A DNA stretch of 5,206 bases from Betaproteobacteria bacterium (GTDB lineage: Bacteria; Pseudomonadota; Gammaproteobacteria; Burkholderiales; Casimicrobiaceae), in NCBI GenBank assembly GCA_005883655.1, contig VBDA01000002.1, positions 5,970 through 11,175 of the forward strand, given 5' to 3'. A program made the position numbers and the translations under genes. Numbering within the stretch: position 1 is the stretch's first letter; each line of letters starts with the position of its first letter. The notes beneath the pieces were generated by a model. It was not told the DNA's origin. It did no database searches and saw only the letters and a list, made by a program, of their open reading frames with translations. Below are positions 1 through 5,206 of this stretch, one piece after another.

Positions 1-1515
1 ATGCTTCGCGAACTGTTTCAAGTAATCGTCAAGGTCCGCGCCCGCGATGAGCGCGTCGCCCGGAAGGCCTCCGGCCAGCGCTTCGCCCGACGCCTTGGCC
101 AAGGTCTCGCGCGTACGCGTGCCATCGAGGAGCGCAAGGAGTCGCCTGGCGCTGACGTCCTTCAAGGTCAGGGTTTCGTGGCGCAGATTGGTGATTTGTT
201 CACCGTTACGGGCTTGCCAGCGCGCCACCGGGCTCGCGAGTGGGCGCTCGCCGGCATCGCACGCGAGCGCCGGTGTCCAGACATGCGCTTCGACGACTCC
301 CGAAATGCAAGCCTCCAGGAGCAGCGCTTCGACGCTTGGTGGCGGCGGAGTGCCTCGCGGCTGTTTTTCGAGGCGCTCCCGGTGCCATTCGCGAACCTCC
401 GAGACGGGCGGCGTCCGCGGAAAGATTTCAACCAGCCAGCGGAGCAGCGCATTGGCGTCCGCGGCTTGGTTGGGGTCCGGGATCCCCGGCGAGCTTGCCG
501 CGGTAAGTTGGGCAAGCTTTCCCTCGGCGGCGGCCCGAACGACACCGCTGCTGGCGCACACCAGCAGGTTTGCGAGCCGATCGGGACGCAGCGCGAAGTC
601 GGCTCCGGTGCGCGCGCGGCACAAAAGGCTCGAGCGGAACCGACGCAGGCGCGCGAAATCGAGATACTGCTCGCGCGACAGCCGGTCCATGCCGGCGAGA
701 AGCTGGCGGATTCCCGGTGCAACCCCCGCGTCGCTCATCATCGAAAGCTTCGCCTCCGCCAGGAATTGAAGCCCGTGCCGTTCGGCATGCGCGACGAAAT
801 CGCGGAAATACACCGGGTCGTTGGGCTGTGCCAGATCGTCGTGGCAGAGCGCGCTGTCCGACTGCCGGGCGAGGCGCAGAAACTCGCCGCGCAACGCGGC
901 ATCGCTGTCGACCTGGGTCATCGCGGGCTCGCCGAGCGCTTTGCAAAGGACTCGGGCGGCGTCGAGCCGGGCCGCAGCGCCTTCGATCGCGTCGATGTGC
1001 CGGTGCATGATCTCCCATGCAGCGCGGCGGACGTGACAGCCCGGGTAAGTGTTGTAACTGACAAACATCAGGCCGTTCCGGCTGAGGCACCGCGAGGCAA
1101 GGTCGAATAACGCATCGCGGACCGGCGCGGGCACCCAGGAGTAGACGCCATGGGCAATGATGTAATCGAACTCGCCTAGCGTCGCCGGCAGCTCGCGCAG
1201 GTCTGCTCGATGCAGGATGACGTTGGACAAGCCCAAGTCGGCGACCGCACGGCTTGCCGCGTCGATGGCGCGCGGCGAAAGATCGCAGCCCACGAACATG
1301 GCCTCAGGCAGGGTCGCCGCCATTGGCAGCAGATTGGCGCCCTCACTGCAGCCCACTTCCAGCACCCGGCACCGCGCAATCGGCGGCGGCTCAAGGCCAT
1401 GAAGCCTCGCGACCGCCGCCATGGTGTCTGGATGGCTAAGCGCGTTGGACTGCCCTTCGTAGGGAACGGCGTCGTACTTCTCGATTAACGCCGCGTTGCT
1501 GGTCGGATCTTTCAA
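1..1515 (-). CDS. Class I SAM-dependent methyltransferase with methyltransferase regulatory domain (C-terminus cut by window edge)
   Basis: Predicted cytosolic methyltransferase using S-adenosylmethionine; the acceptor is unknown. The minus frame is open for 505 codons from 1515 to the left edge with no stop, so the C-terminus is missing. Seen in order: YDAVPY near residues 14-19; SHPD at 27-30; SAM motif I VLEVGCSEGANLLPMA at 51-66; GCDLS at 76-80, whose Asp should bind the ribose; D105 in the adenine-site position; DYIIAHGVYSWVP at 117-129; and SYNTYPGCH at 153-161. After that comes a mostly helical region matching the 'methyltransferase regulatory domain' architecture (PF10119 type), then a C-terminal domain with LRHETLTL. 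Rickettsial outer-membrane-protein lysine methyltransferases share this architecture, so a protein substrate is possible but is inference. No ATG lies between the acetyltransferase stop and YDAVPY. TTG at 1515-1513 is the best start, with a purine-rich GGAATCGGGA just upstream. An in-frame ATG at 1626 would overlap the upstream gene by 76 nt and is less likely. It sits 35 nt downstream of that gene, so the two are probably co-transcribed. Confidence 0.88.
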   Translation of the reverse strand, partial: MKDPTSNAALIEKYDAVPYEGQSNALSHPDTMAAVARLHGLEPPPIARCRVLEVGCSEGANLLPMAATLPEAMFVGCDLSPRAIDAASRAVADLGLSNVILHRADLRELPATLGEFDYIIAHGVYSWVPAPVRDALFDLASRCLSRNGLMFVSYNTYPGCHVRRAAWEIMHRHIDAIEGAAARLDAARVLCKALGEPAMTQVDSDAALRGEFLRLARQSDSALCHDDLAQPNDPVYFRDFVAHAERHGLQFLAEAKLSMMSDAGVAPGIRQLLAGMDRLSREQYLDFARLRRFRSSLLCRARTGADFALRPDRLANLLVCASSGVVRAAAEGKLAQLTAASSPGIPDPNQAADANALLRWLVEIFPRTPPVSEVREWHRERLEKQPRGTPPPPSVEALLLEACISGVVEAHVWTPALACDAGERPLASPVARWQARNGEQITNLRHETLTLKDVSARRLLALLDGTRTRETLAKASGEALAGGLPGDALIAGADLDDYLKQFAKH

Positions 1516-1550
1516 TGTCCCGATTCCGGATGCGCGCAGGCCGACGTCGG

Positions 1551-2054
1551 CTAGCGCTTGCCTGGCAGCAGGGGCTGCGCGGCAAGCAACGCAAGGGCAG
1601 TGCCGGTGACTCGCGTAATCCGCCATTCGGGCAGCACCTGCGCGCCGAGCTGCTGATAGAACCCGATCGCCGGCGCATTCCAGTCCAGCACCGTCCATTC
1701 AAACCGCCCACAACCGCGCTCGACCGCGAGCCGGGCAAGGTGGACTAACAGCGCGCGCCCGTAGCCGCGGCGGCGAAACGCCGGCCGAACAAACAAATCC
1801 TCGAGATAAAGGCCGCGGCGGCCGAGGAAAGTGGAGAAATTATGGAAAAACAGCGCAAAACCCGCCGTTTGGTCGTCCTCCCATGCCAAAACAACTTCGA
1901 CCAGGGCTTGCTCCCCGAACAGCGCGCGTTCGATGTCGCCTTCGTTTGCGATGCACAAATGCTCGAGCCGCTCGAAGTCGGCAAGCCCGCGAATCATCTC
2001 CAGAATCGCCGGAACGTCGGCGCGGGTGGCTGGCGCGATGTGCAGCGTGCTCAT
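1551..2054 (-). CDS. GNAT family N-acetyltransferase, diamine/thialysine (SSAT-like) type
   Basis: Predicted cytosolic acetyltransferase moving an acetyl group from acetyl-CoA to a primary amine such as a polyamine or lysine analogue. The protein is 167 residues, close to the roughly 170 of spermidine/spermine acetyltransferases. It has the signature blocks of that subgroup: FALFFHNFSTFLGRRGLYLEDLFVRP at 66-91 (given here in parts: FFHNFSTF, then GLYLEDLFVRP), the acetyl-CoA loop RRRGYG at 94-99, then GRFEWTVLDWN at 116-126 and AIGFY at 129-133. Tyr133 aligns with the family's catalytic tyrosine, and the conserved glutamate pair position is kept at Glu85. I chose ATG 2054 because the text MSTLHIAPATRAD is the usual N-terminus (beta strand 1, then the D-x-P helix) and a GGGAG lies 10 nt upstream. 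A longer frame from ATG 2129 adds 25 residues that do not look like this family. It is the first gene of the leftward pair. Subfamily is confident; the exact substrate is not. Confidence 0.92.
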   Translation of the reverse strand: MSTLHIAPATRADVPAILEMIRGLADFERLEHLCIANEGDIERALFGEQALVEVVLAWEDDQTAGFALFFHNFSTFLGRRGLYLEDLFVRPAFRRRGYGRALLVHLARLAVERGCGRFEWTVLDWNAPAIGFYQQLGAQVLPEWRITRVTGTALALLAAQPLLPGKR

Positions 2055-2064
2055 CGGCGGTTCG

Positions 2065-2069
2065 CTCCC
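2065..2069 (-). promoter_or_regulatory. Shine-Dalgarno sequence supporting the ATG 2054 start
   Basis: On the minus strand GGGAG lies 10 nt before ATG 2054. The spacing is slightly long but acceptable. It favours this start over the upstream in-frame ATG at 2129. Confidence 0.5.
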
Positions 2070-2139
2070 GAATAGCCGGCGGTCATAGGCTTTCGCATCC
2101 GCGGCTGCCGGTCGGCGATCGCCCGCCATCGATCGCGGC

Positions 2140-2145
2140 TATATA
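2140..2145 (-). promoter_or_regulatory. Possible -10 box for the leftward acetyltransferase-methyltransferase pair
   Basis: TATATA reads on the minus strand inside an otherwise GC-rich stretch and would give a leader of roughly 75-80 nt before ATG 2054. No good -35 hexamer lies 16-18 nt upstream, so this is weak. The 10-bp palindrome at 2114-2123 would fall in the early transcribed region. Confidence 0.2.
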
Positions 2146-2237
2146 CGGCAAATCAGTGCGTTGGGTGGGCCTCATCGACATCGTTTGCAGATTTGCAACA
2201 GTCCTGGCGCGGCCAGTGTAACAACAGCGCAATTTCG

Positions 2238-2265
2238 TTGCGGCGGGAATCGCCCTTGCTGTAAT
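2238..2265 (+). promoter_or_regulatory. Candidate sigma70-type promoter for the TonB-dependent receptor
   Basis: TTGCGG at 2238-2243 and TGTAAT at 2260-2265 are separated by 16 nt. The -10 matches TATAAT at five of six bases; the -35 matches only its TTG. Transcription would begin near 2272, giving a leader of about 85 nt. The 13-nt dyad at 2204-2216 lies just upstream and could bind a regulator. This is inference from consensus only. Confidence 0.35.
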
Positions 2266-2292
2266 GTCGAAACTGCTTGCCGAAAGGGTACA

Positions 2293-2325
2293 TGCATCCC
2301 GCCCCGTCCACCGTGGGGGCATGCA
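2293..2325 (+). other. Imperfect hairpin in the receptor leader
   Basis: TGCATCCCGCC at 2293-2303 can pair imperfectly with the segment ending GGGGGCATGCA at 2315-2325. The outer TGCAT/ATGCA pairing is perfect and the inner C/G run has mismatches, with a loop of roughly 11-15 nt. It lies between the candidate promoter and the ribosome site, ending 19 nt before the AGGGGG. It could affect translation or mRNA stability, but no poly-T follows, so it is not a typical terminator. Confidence 0.25.
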
Positions 2326-2344
2326 CTTCAGCGACCAAATTCTT

Positions 2345-2350
2345 AGGGGG
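2345..2350 (+). promoter_or_regulatory. Shine-Dalgarno sequence of the TonB-dependent receptor
   Basis: AGGGGG lies 7 nt before ATG 2358. It fixes that start over the upstream in-frame ATG codons at 2277 and 2292. The protein from 2358 begins directly with a classical signal peptide, which supports the same choice. Confidence 0.75.
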
Positions 2351-2357
2351 TTACGCA

Positions 2358-3173
2358 ATGAAATTCAGACCGAAAAAGCTATCTTTGGCTCTGGCCCGGA
2401 CGTTCGGCGCCGGTATGGCGGTGACAGCAGTCTCCGTCGCCTACGCGCAGCCGGCGCCTGTGGTGCCGCTGACCCCTACGCAAGTCACGGGCTCGCGTAT
2501 CGTGTCGCCGAACATCACCAGCACAAGCCCGGTGGCGCAGGTCACCGCCACCGACATCAAGCTCGAGGGCGTAACCAACGTCGAGAATCTGCTCAATAAC
2601 CTGCCGCAGGTCTTCGCCGATTTCGGCAGCAACATCTCCAACGGCGCAACCGGCACGGCGTCGGTCAATCTGCGAAACCTCGGCTCGCAACGCACCCTGG
2701 TGCTCATCAACGGCCGGCGGCTGCCGGCCGGGAGCCCCACGTTCTACCCGACGGACATCAATGAAATTCCCGCCCCGCTGATCGAGCGGGTGGAAATTCT
2801 GACCGGCGGCGCGTCGGCGATCTATGGCTCCGACGCGGTGGCGGGCGTGGTCAATTTCATCATGAGGCAAAACTTCCAGGGCTTGCAGCTCGAATACGAC
2901 TACAGCGCTTTCAACCACGATCAAGGCAACAGTCTTGCCGATGTCATCAGGGCACGCGCCGCCACCAACCCGCAGCAGTTCGCCGTGCCCGGCGACGTCA
3001 GTCATGATGGCGATTCCTACGACGCCAGCATCACCATGGGCAGCAATTTCGCGGACAACAAGGGTAACGCGACGCTGTTTTTCCATTACAAGCACGATCA
3101 GGCAGTCCTGCAGCGCGATCGCGATTACAGCGCATGCGCAACCGGCTCGAATTCGACGGGTCTACGGGTCTGA
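2358..3173 (+). CDS. TonB-dependent receptor, N-terminal piece: signal peptide, plug, first barrel strands
   Basis: This is the first of three pieces of the receptor. Residues 1-30 are a Sec signal peptide: positively charged MKFRPKK, a hydrophobic core, and an AYA cleavage site before QPAP. TQVTGSRI at 41-48 is the usual entry into the plug in this receptor class and includes the TonB-contact region. The plug (PF07715 type) spans about 50-175, with VENLLNNLPQV at 75-85, VNLRNLGSQRTLVLINGRRL at 103-122, and IERVEILTGGASAIYGSDAV at 142-161, all hallmark blocks. Barrel strands begin with the LEYDYS segment. The true frame is left at the tandem duplication beginning at 3156 (codon 267). The stop TGA at 3171-3173 is created by that shift, so the last few residues are not native. 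As it stands this piece would make a plug without a barrel and could not transport. Confidence 0.88.
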   Translation: MKFRPKKLSLALARTFGAGMAVTAVSVAYAQPAPVVPLTPTQVTGSRIVSPNITSTSPVAQVTATDIKLEGVTNVENLLNNLPQVFADFGSNISNGATGTASVNLRNLGSQRTLVLINGRRLPAGSPTFYPTDINEIPAPLIERVEILTGGASAIYGSDAVAGVVNFIMRQNFQGLQLEYDYSAFNHDQGNSLADVIRARAATNPQQFAVPGDVSHDGDSYDASITMGSNFADNKGNATLFFHYKHDQAVLQRDRDYSACATGSNSTGLRV

Positions 3174-3985
3174 CCTGCTCCGGCTCGTCGACGTCTTTCC
3201 CGGGACGCTTCTTTAACAATGTCAACGGCAAGTCGTTCACGATCGCCGATGCCGCCGGCGGCGTGCGGCCGTTCAACTCGACCCTCGACCAGTTCAATTT
3301 CGCTCCATACAACTACTACCAGCGCCCGGACGAGCGATACGGGTTCAACGCGTTTGCCCACTATGACGTCAACGAGCATGCGCGCGCGTATGGCGAGTTC
3401 AGCTTCAACGACGACCATACGGTGGCGCAGATCGCCCCCAGCGGCCTCTTCTTCGGCGGTCAGGAATTTTTCCTGAAGAACAATAATCCGTTCCTGTCGC
3501 AGGCTTTCAAGGACGCGTTCGGCATCACCCCGACGACCCCCGGTGACCTCCTTATCGGCCGCCGCAACCTGGAGGGCGGAGGGCGCCAGGATGACCGCCG
3601 TCACACGGCGTTCCGCGGTGTCCTGGGCGTGAAGGGCGATATTTTCAAGAACTGGGACTACGACATCTTCGTCCAGACCGGGAAGGTCATCTATTCGGAG
3701 ACCTACCTGAATGACTTTTCGAAAACGCGCATCACCCGCGCGCTGGACGTCGTGAGCGACCCGGTCACCGGCCAGCCCGTGTGCGCGTCGAAGCTCGACG
3801 GCAGCGACCCCAACTGCGTTCCGTACAACATCTTCAGCCTCGGCAAGGTGACGCCCGCGGCGCTTGCCTACCTGCAGACGCCGGGCCTGCAAAAGGGCTC
3901 GACCCAACAATCCGTGCAGGGTGCCACGATTACGATGGCGGCTTCCCTGGGCGAAAACCGGCATCGGCGTATCGTTAGGCGTTGA
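3134..3985 (+). CDS. TonB-dependent receptor, middle barrel piece in shifted frame
   Basis: This is the second piece of the receptor, in the phase one base off the first. Native-looking sequence begins at about 3164 with the text TGLTCSGSSTSFPGRFFNN, which follows directly on YSACATGSNSTG of the first piece. It continues through barrel strands such as YGFNAFAHYDVNEHARAYGE, the loop GLFFGGQEFFLKNNNPFLS, and VPYNIFSLGKVTPAALAYLQ. A cysteine pair, PVCASKLDGSDPNCVPYN, lies in a likely extracellular loop. After about 3941-3955 the frame leaves receptor sequence (the text NRHRRIVRR is not native) and stops at TGA 3983-3985. The ATG at 3134 is only where an open-frame search would begin; it has no ribosome site and overlaps the first piece, so it is not a real start. 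Confidence 0.8.
   Translation: MRNRLEFDGSTGLTCSGSSTSFPGRFFNNVNGKSFTIADAAGGVRPFNSTLDQFNFAPYNYYQRPDERYGFNAFAHYDVNEHARAYGEFSFNDDHTVAQIAPSGLFFGGQEFFLKNNNPFLSQAFKDAFGITPTTPGDLLIGRRNLEGGGRQDDRRHTAFRGVLGVKGDIFKNWDYDIFVQTGKVIYSETYLNDFSKTRITRALDVVSDPVTGQPVCASKLDGSDPNCVPYNIFSLGKVTPAALAYLQTPGLQKGSTQQSVQGATITMAASLGENRHRRIVRR
3156..3171 (+). repeat. Perfect 8-bp tandem duplication causing the first frame change
   Basis: ACGGGTCT occurs twice back to back (3156-3163 and 3164-3171). Eight bases shift the frame exactly as observed between the first and second receptor pieces. With one copy removed, the receptor reads ...ATGSNSTGLTCSGSSTS... without a break and the premature TGA at 3171-3173 disappears. Confidence 0.85.
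3935..3962 (+). other. Second frame change in the receptor, returning to the original phase
   Basis: Upstream the shifted frame reads ATITMAASLGE; downstream the original frame reads LPWAKTGIGVSLGVERR. The bases CTTCCCTGGGCGAA at 3942-3955 are read in both, as SLGE in one phase and LPWA in the other. Moving from one phase to the other needs one extra base or loss of 3n+2 bases. Receptors of this class, as I recall them, carry about eight residues between an LG-x-YG motif and the Pro-x-Ala motif. Loss of about 26 bp between two short direct copies would therefore explain why both ends look native at the same bases. Confidence 0.6.
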
Positions 3986-5206
3986 GCGTCGTGTCGAGAA
4001 GCTCGATCTCGAAACCGACACCGCGTTCTCGACCTTCGACCTCGCGGGACAGGGCGGGCCGACCATCGGTCTCGCCGGCCAATTCACCGTCAAGGAAATC
4101 TTTGGCGAAGTAAAAGTGCCGATCATCGAAGGCGCGCCGTGGGCGGATCTGCTCAGCATGAATGCCAGCTATCGCTACTCCGACTACAGCACCAACAAGA
4201 CGACCGACTCCTACGGCATTGGCGCCGAGTGGGCCCCCATCAAGGCGGTGAGGCTCCGCGGCAGCTACCAGCAGGCCGTGCGCGCCGCGAACGTGATCGA
4301 GCTCTTCCTGGCGCAGGGACTGAATCTGTTCAGCCTGGCCGCCGATCCTTGCGGTGGCCCCACGCCGAGCGCCACGCTGGCGCAGTGCCAGCGGTCCGGT
4401 GTGAGCGCGGCTCAGTTTGGAAGCGCCCTTCTCACCAACCCCGCGGGCCAGTACAACTACGTCCAAGGCGGCAATCCCAACCTGGACCCCGAAAAGGCGA
4501 AGAGCACCACGCTTGGCGCCGTTTTCACGCCGATGAAAAACCTGAGCGGCTCGATCGACTACTTCAATATCAAGGTCGACAACCAGATCAGCAACATCTC
4601 GCCCGCGTTGATCGTGACGCAATGCGTATTTTCGGGCCAATTCTGCGATTTGATCCACCGCGATGCGCAGGGAACGGTGTGGCTGACCGGTTTCGTCACC
4701 GCGACCAACATCAACATCGCGAGCCAGAAGACTTCGGGCGTCGACTTCACGCTCGATTACACCTGGCCGATGCAGAACAACTGGGGAAGCCTCAACTTCA
4801 ACTTCATCGGTACCTGGCTCAGCGAATTCAAGACGACGCCGGTTCCAGGACTGGGCGAATACGACTGCAAGGGCCTCTTCGGCGTCACCTGCGGCACCCC
4901 GCTGCCGGAATGGCGCCACAAGTTCCGGACGACCTGGATGACCCCGTGGAATGTCGACTTTGCCGTGACCTGGCGCCACTTTGATTCGGTGAAGATCGAC
5001 CAGAGCAGCGGCAATCCGCTCCTCAACGGCGCCTTCGATGCGGTAAACGGAGAGTTGGCGGCAAGGGAGTACATTGATCTCGCCGCGTCGTGGAACGCCA
5101 CCAAGCAGCTCACGATCTGGGGTGGAGTCAACAACGTGTTCGACAAGGATCCACCGATCATCTCGTCGAGCATCGCGGGCCCGGCGTTCGGCAACGGCAA
5201 CACTTA
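3942..5206 (+). CDS. TonB-dependent receptor, C-terminal barrel piece (runs off right edge)
   Basis: This is the third piece, back in the phase of the signal peptide and open from the second break to the window end. It reads LPWAKTGIGVSLGVERR, then GQGGPTIGLAG and YRYSDYSTNKTTDSYGIG. The conserved strand block follows: RLRGSYQQAVRAANVIELF, where close relatives as I recall them have Pro in place of the second Ala of RAANV. Next come GGNPNLDPEKAKSTTLG, SGSIDYFNIKVDNQI, and EWRHKFRTTWMTPWNVD, with WGGVNNVFDKDPP near the end. These are typical of the C-terminal half of the barrel (PF00593 type). Cysteine pairs appear in DPC...AQC, TQCVFSGQFC and YDCKGLFGVTC, probably as disulfides in outer loops. 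The last two bases (TA) begin the next codon. No start codon with a ribosome site precedes this piece. Confidence 0.88.

Larger units (their letters stand above)
2055..2357. other. Divergent intergenic region between acetyltransferase and TonB-dependent receptor
   Basis: 303 nt with no supported gene. Short open frames here run in several phases but lack a ribosome site and a recognisable product. It must hold the promoters for both directions. Visible elements are a 10-bp perfect palindrome GGCGATCGCC at 2114-2123; a TATATA box on the minus strand at 2145-2140; a small dyad CTGGC-GCG-GCCAG at 2204-2216; a candidate forward promoter at 2238-2265; an imperfect hairpin at 2293-2325; and the receptor's ribosome site at 2345-2350. 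The dyads could be operators, but no known regulator consensus is recognisable. Confidence 0.8.
2358..5206 (+). pseudogene. TonB-dependent outer-membrane receptor, frame-disrupted twice and truncated by window edge
   Basis: An outer-membrane active transporter: a 22-strand-type barrel with an N-terminal plug, energised through TonB-ExbBD. The ligand cannot be told from the sequence. Homology runs the whole way from 2358 to the right edge but in three pieces: phase A (2358 to about 3171), phase B one base off (about 3164 to 3941-3955), then phase A again to 5206. About 950 codons are covered. The end GGVNNVFDKDPP followed by a Gly/Asn-rich stretch is the usual penultimate strand region, so perhaps 20-25 residues including the terminal aromatic residue lie outside. 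The first break sits on an 8-bp tandem duplication and the second near 3942-3955. Both broken segments keep clean receptor-like protein sequence, so the damage is recent or is a sequence error. No other receptor-system gene (TonB, ExbB, SusD-like, sigma/anti-sigma) is in view. The neighbouring leftward genes give no clue to substrate. Confidence 0.9.

Noticed and set aside
1..1110. Long plus-strand open frame of 369 codons, and another at 47-769
   Set aside because: Antisense to the methyltransferase, which has clear family motifs. The plus-strand translations are Arg/Ala-rich with no recognisable domain, as expected for shadows in GC-rich DNA.
2055..2129. ATG 2129 as start of the acetyltransferase
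   Set aside because: The extra 25 residues do not match the family's N-terminus, and a Shine-Dalgarno sequence precedes ATG 2054.
2277..2357. Upstream in-frame ATG codons (2277, 2292) as receptor starts
   Set aside because: They would put a non-hydrophobic extension before a complete signal peptide. The AGGGGG ribosome site fits ATG 2358.
2280..2357. Riboswitch (for example a cobalamin type) in the receptor leader
   Set aside because: The leader is too short and I see no recognisable B12-box or other conserved riboswitch core.
3156..3985. Programmed ribosomal frameshifting in the receptor
   Set aside because: No heptameric slippery site with a downstream structure is apparent at either break. 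TonB receptors are not known to use it, and repeat-associated indels explain the first break exactly.
3125..4159. Minus-strand open frame of 344 codons
   Set aside because: Antisense shadow of the receptor. It crosses the second frame break without noticing it and has no recognisable domain or ribosome site.
3975..4979. Minus-strand open frame of 334 codons, with a plus-strand one at 4139-4984
   Set aside because: Both overlap the C-terminal receptor piece, which reads as unmistakable barrel sequence in another phase. Their translations look like shadow composition.

Overview
This is a GC-rich window from a Gram-negative bacterium. The outer-membrane TonB-dependent receptor, the protein families and the codon use point to Pseudomonadota. 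A gamma- or beta-proteobacterium of environmental type would fit, but the sequence alone does not settle the genus. No tRNA, rRNA, CRISPR array, insertion sequence or phage gene is visible.

Left half (1-2054, minus strand): two genes read leftward and probably form one transcript. The first is a small GNAT acetyltransferase of the spermidine/spermine- or thialysine-acetyltransferase type (1551-2054). After a 35-nt gap comes a long class I SAM-dependent methyltransferase of the kind that carries a 'methyltransferase regulatory domain' (1-1515). It appears to start at TTG and runs off the left edge. The long plus-strand open frames over 1-1110 are antisense shadows of it.

Middle (2055-2357): a 303-nt divergent intergenic region. 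It holds a plausible forward promoter, a possible leader hairpin, a clear Shine-Dalgarno sequence for the rightward gene, and a weaker signal for the leftward pair.

Right half (2358-5206, plus strand): one large TonB-dependent outer-membrane receptor with signal peptide, plug and beta-barrel. It is cut by the right edge probably a couple of dozen residues before its end. The receptor is not one open frame. It runs in frame to about 3171, continues one phase off to about 3941-3955, then returns to the original phase. The first break coincides with a perfect 8-bp tandem duplication; removing one copy restores a sensible reading. The second break looks like loss of 3n+2 bases, possibly between short direct repeats. 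The gene is therefore either a recently broken pseudogene or a good gene damaged by assembly or sequencing error.

I found no convincing new multi-gene system. The most distinctive observation is the pair of repeat-associated, mutually compensating frame changes in the receptor. No functional link between the leftward pair and the receptor can be shown from the sequence.
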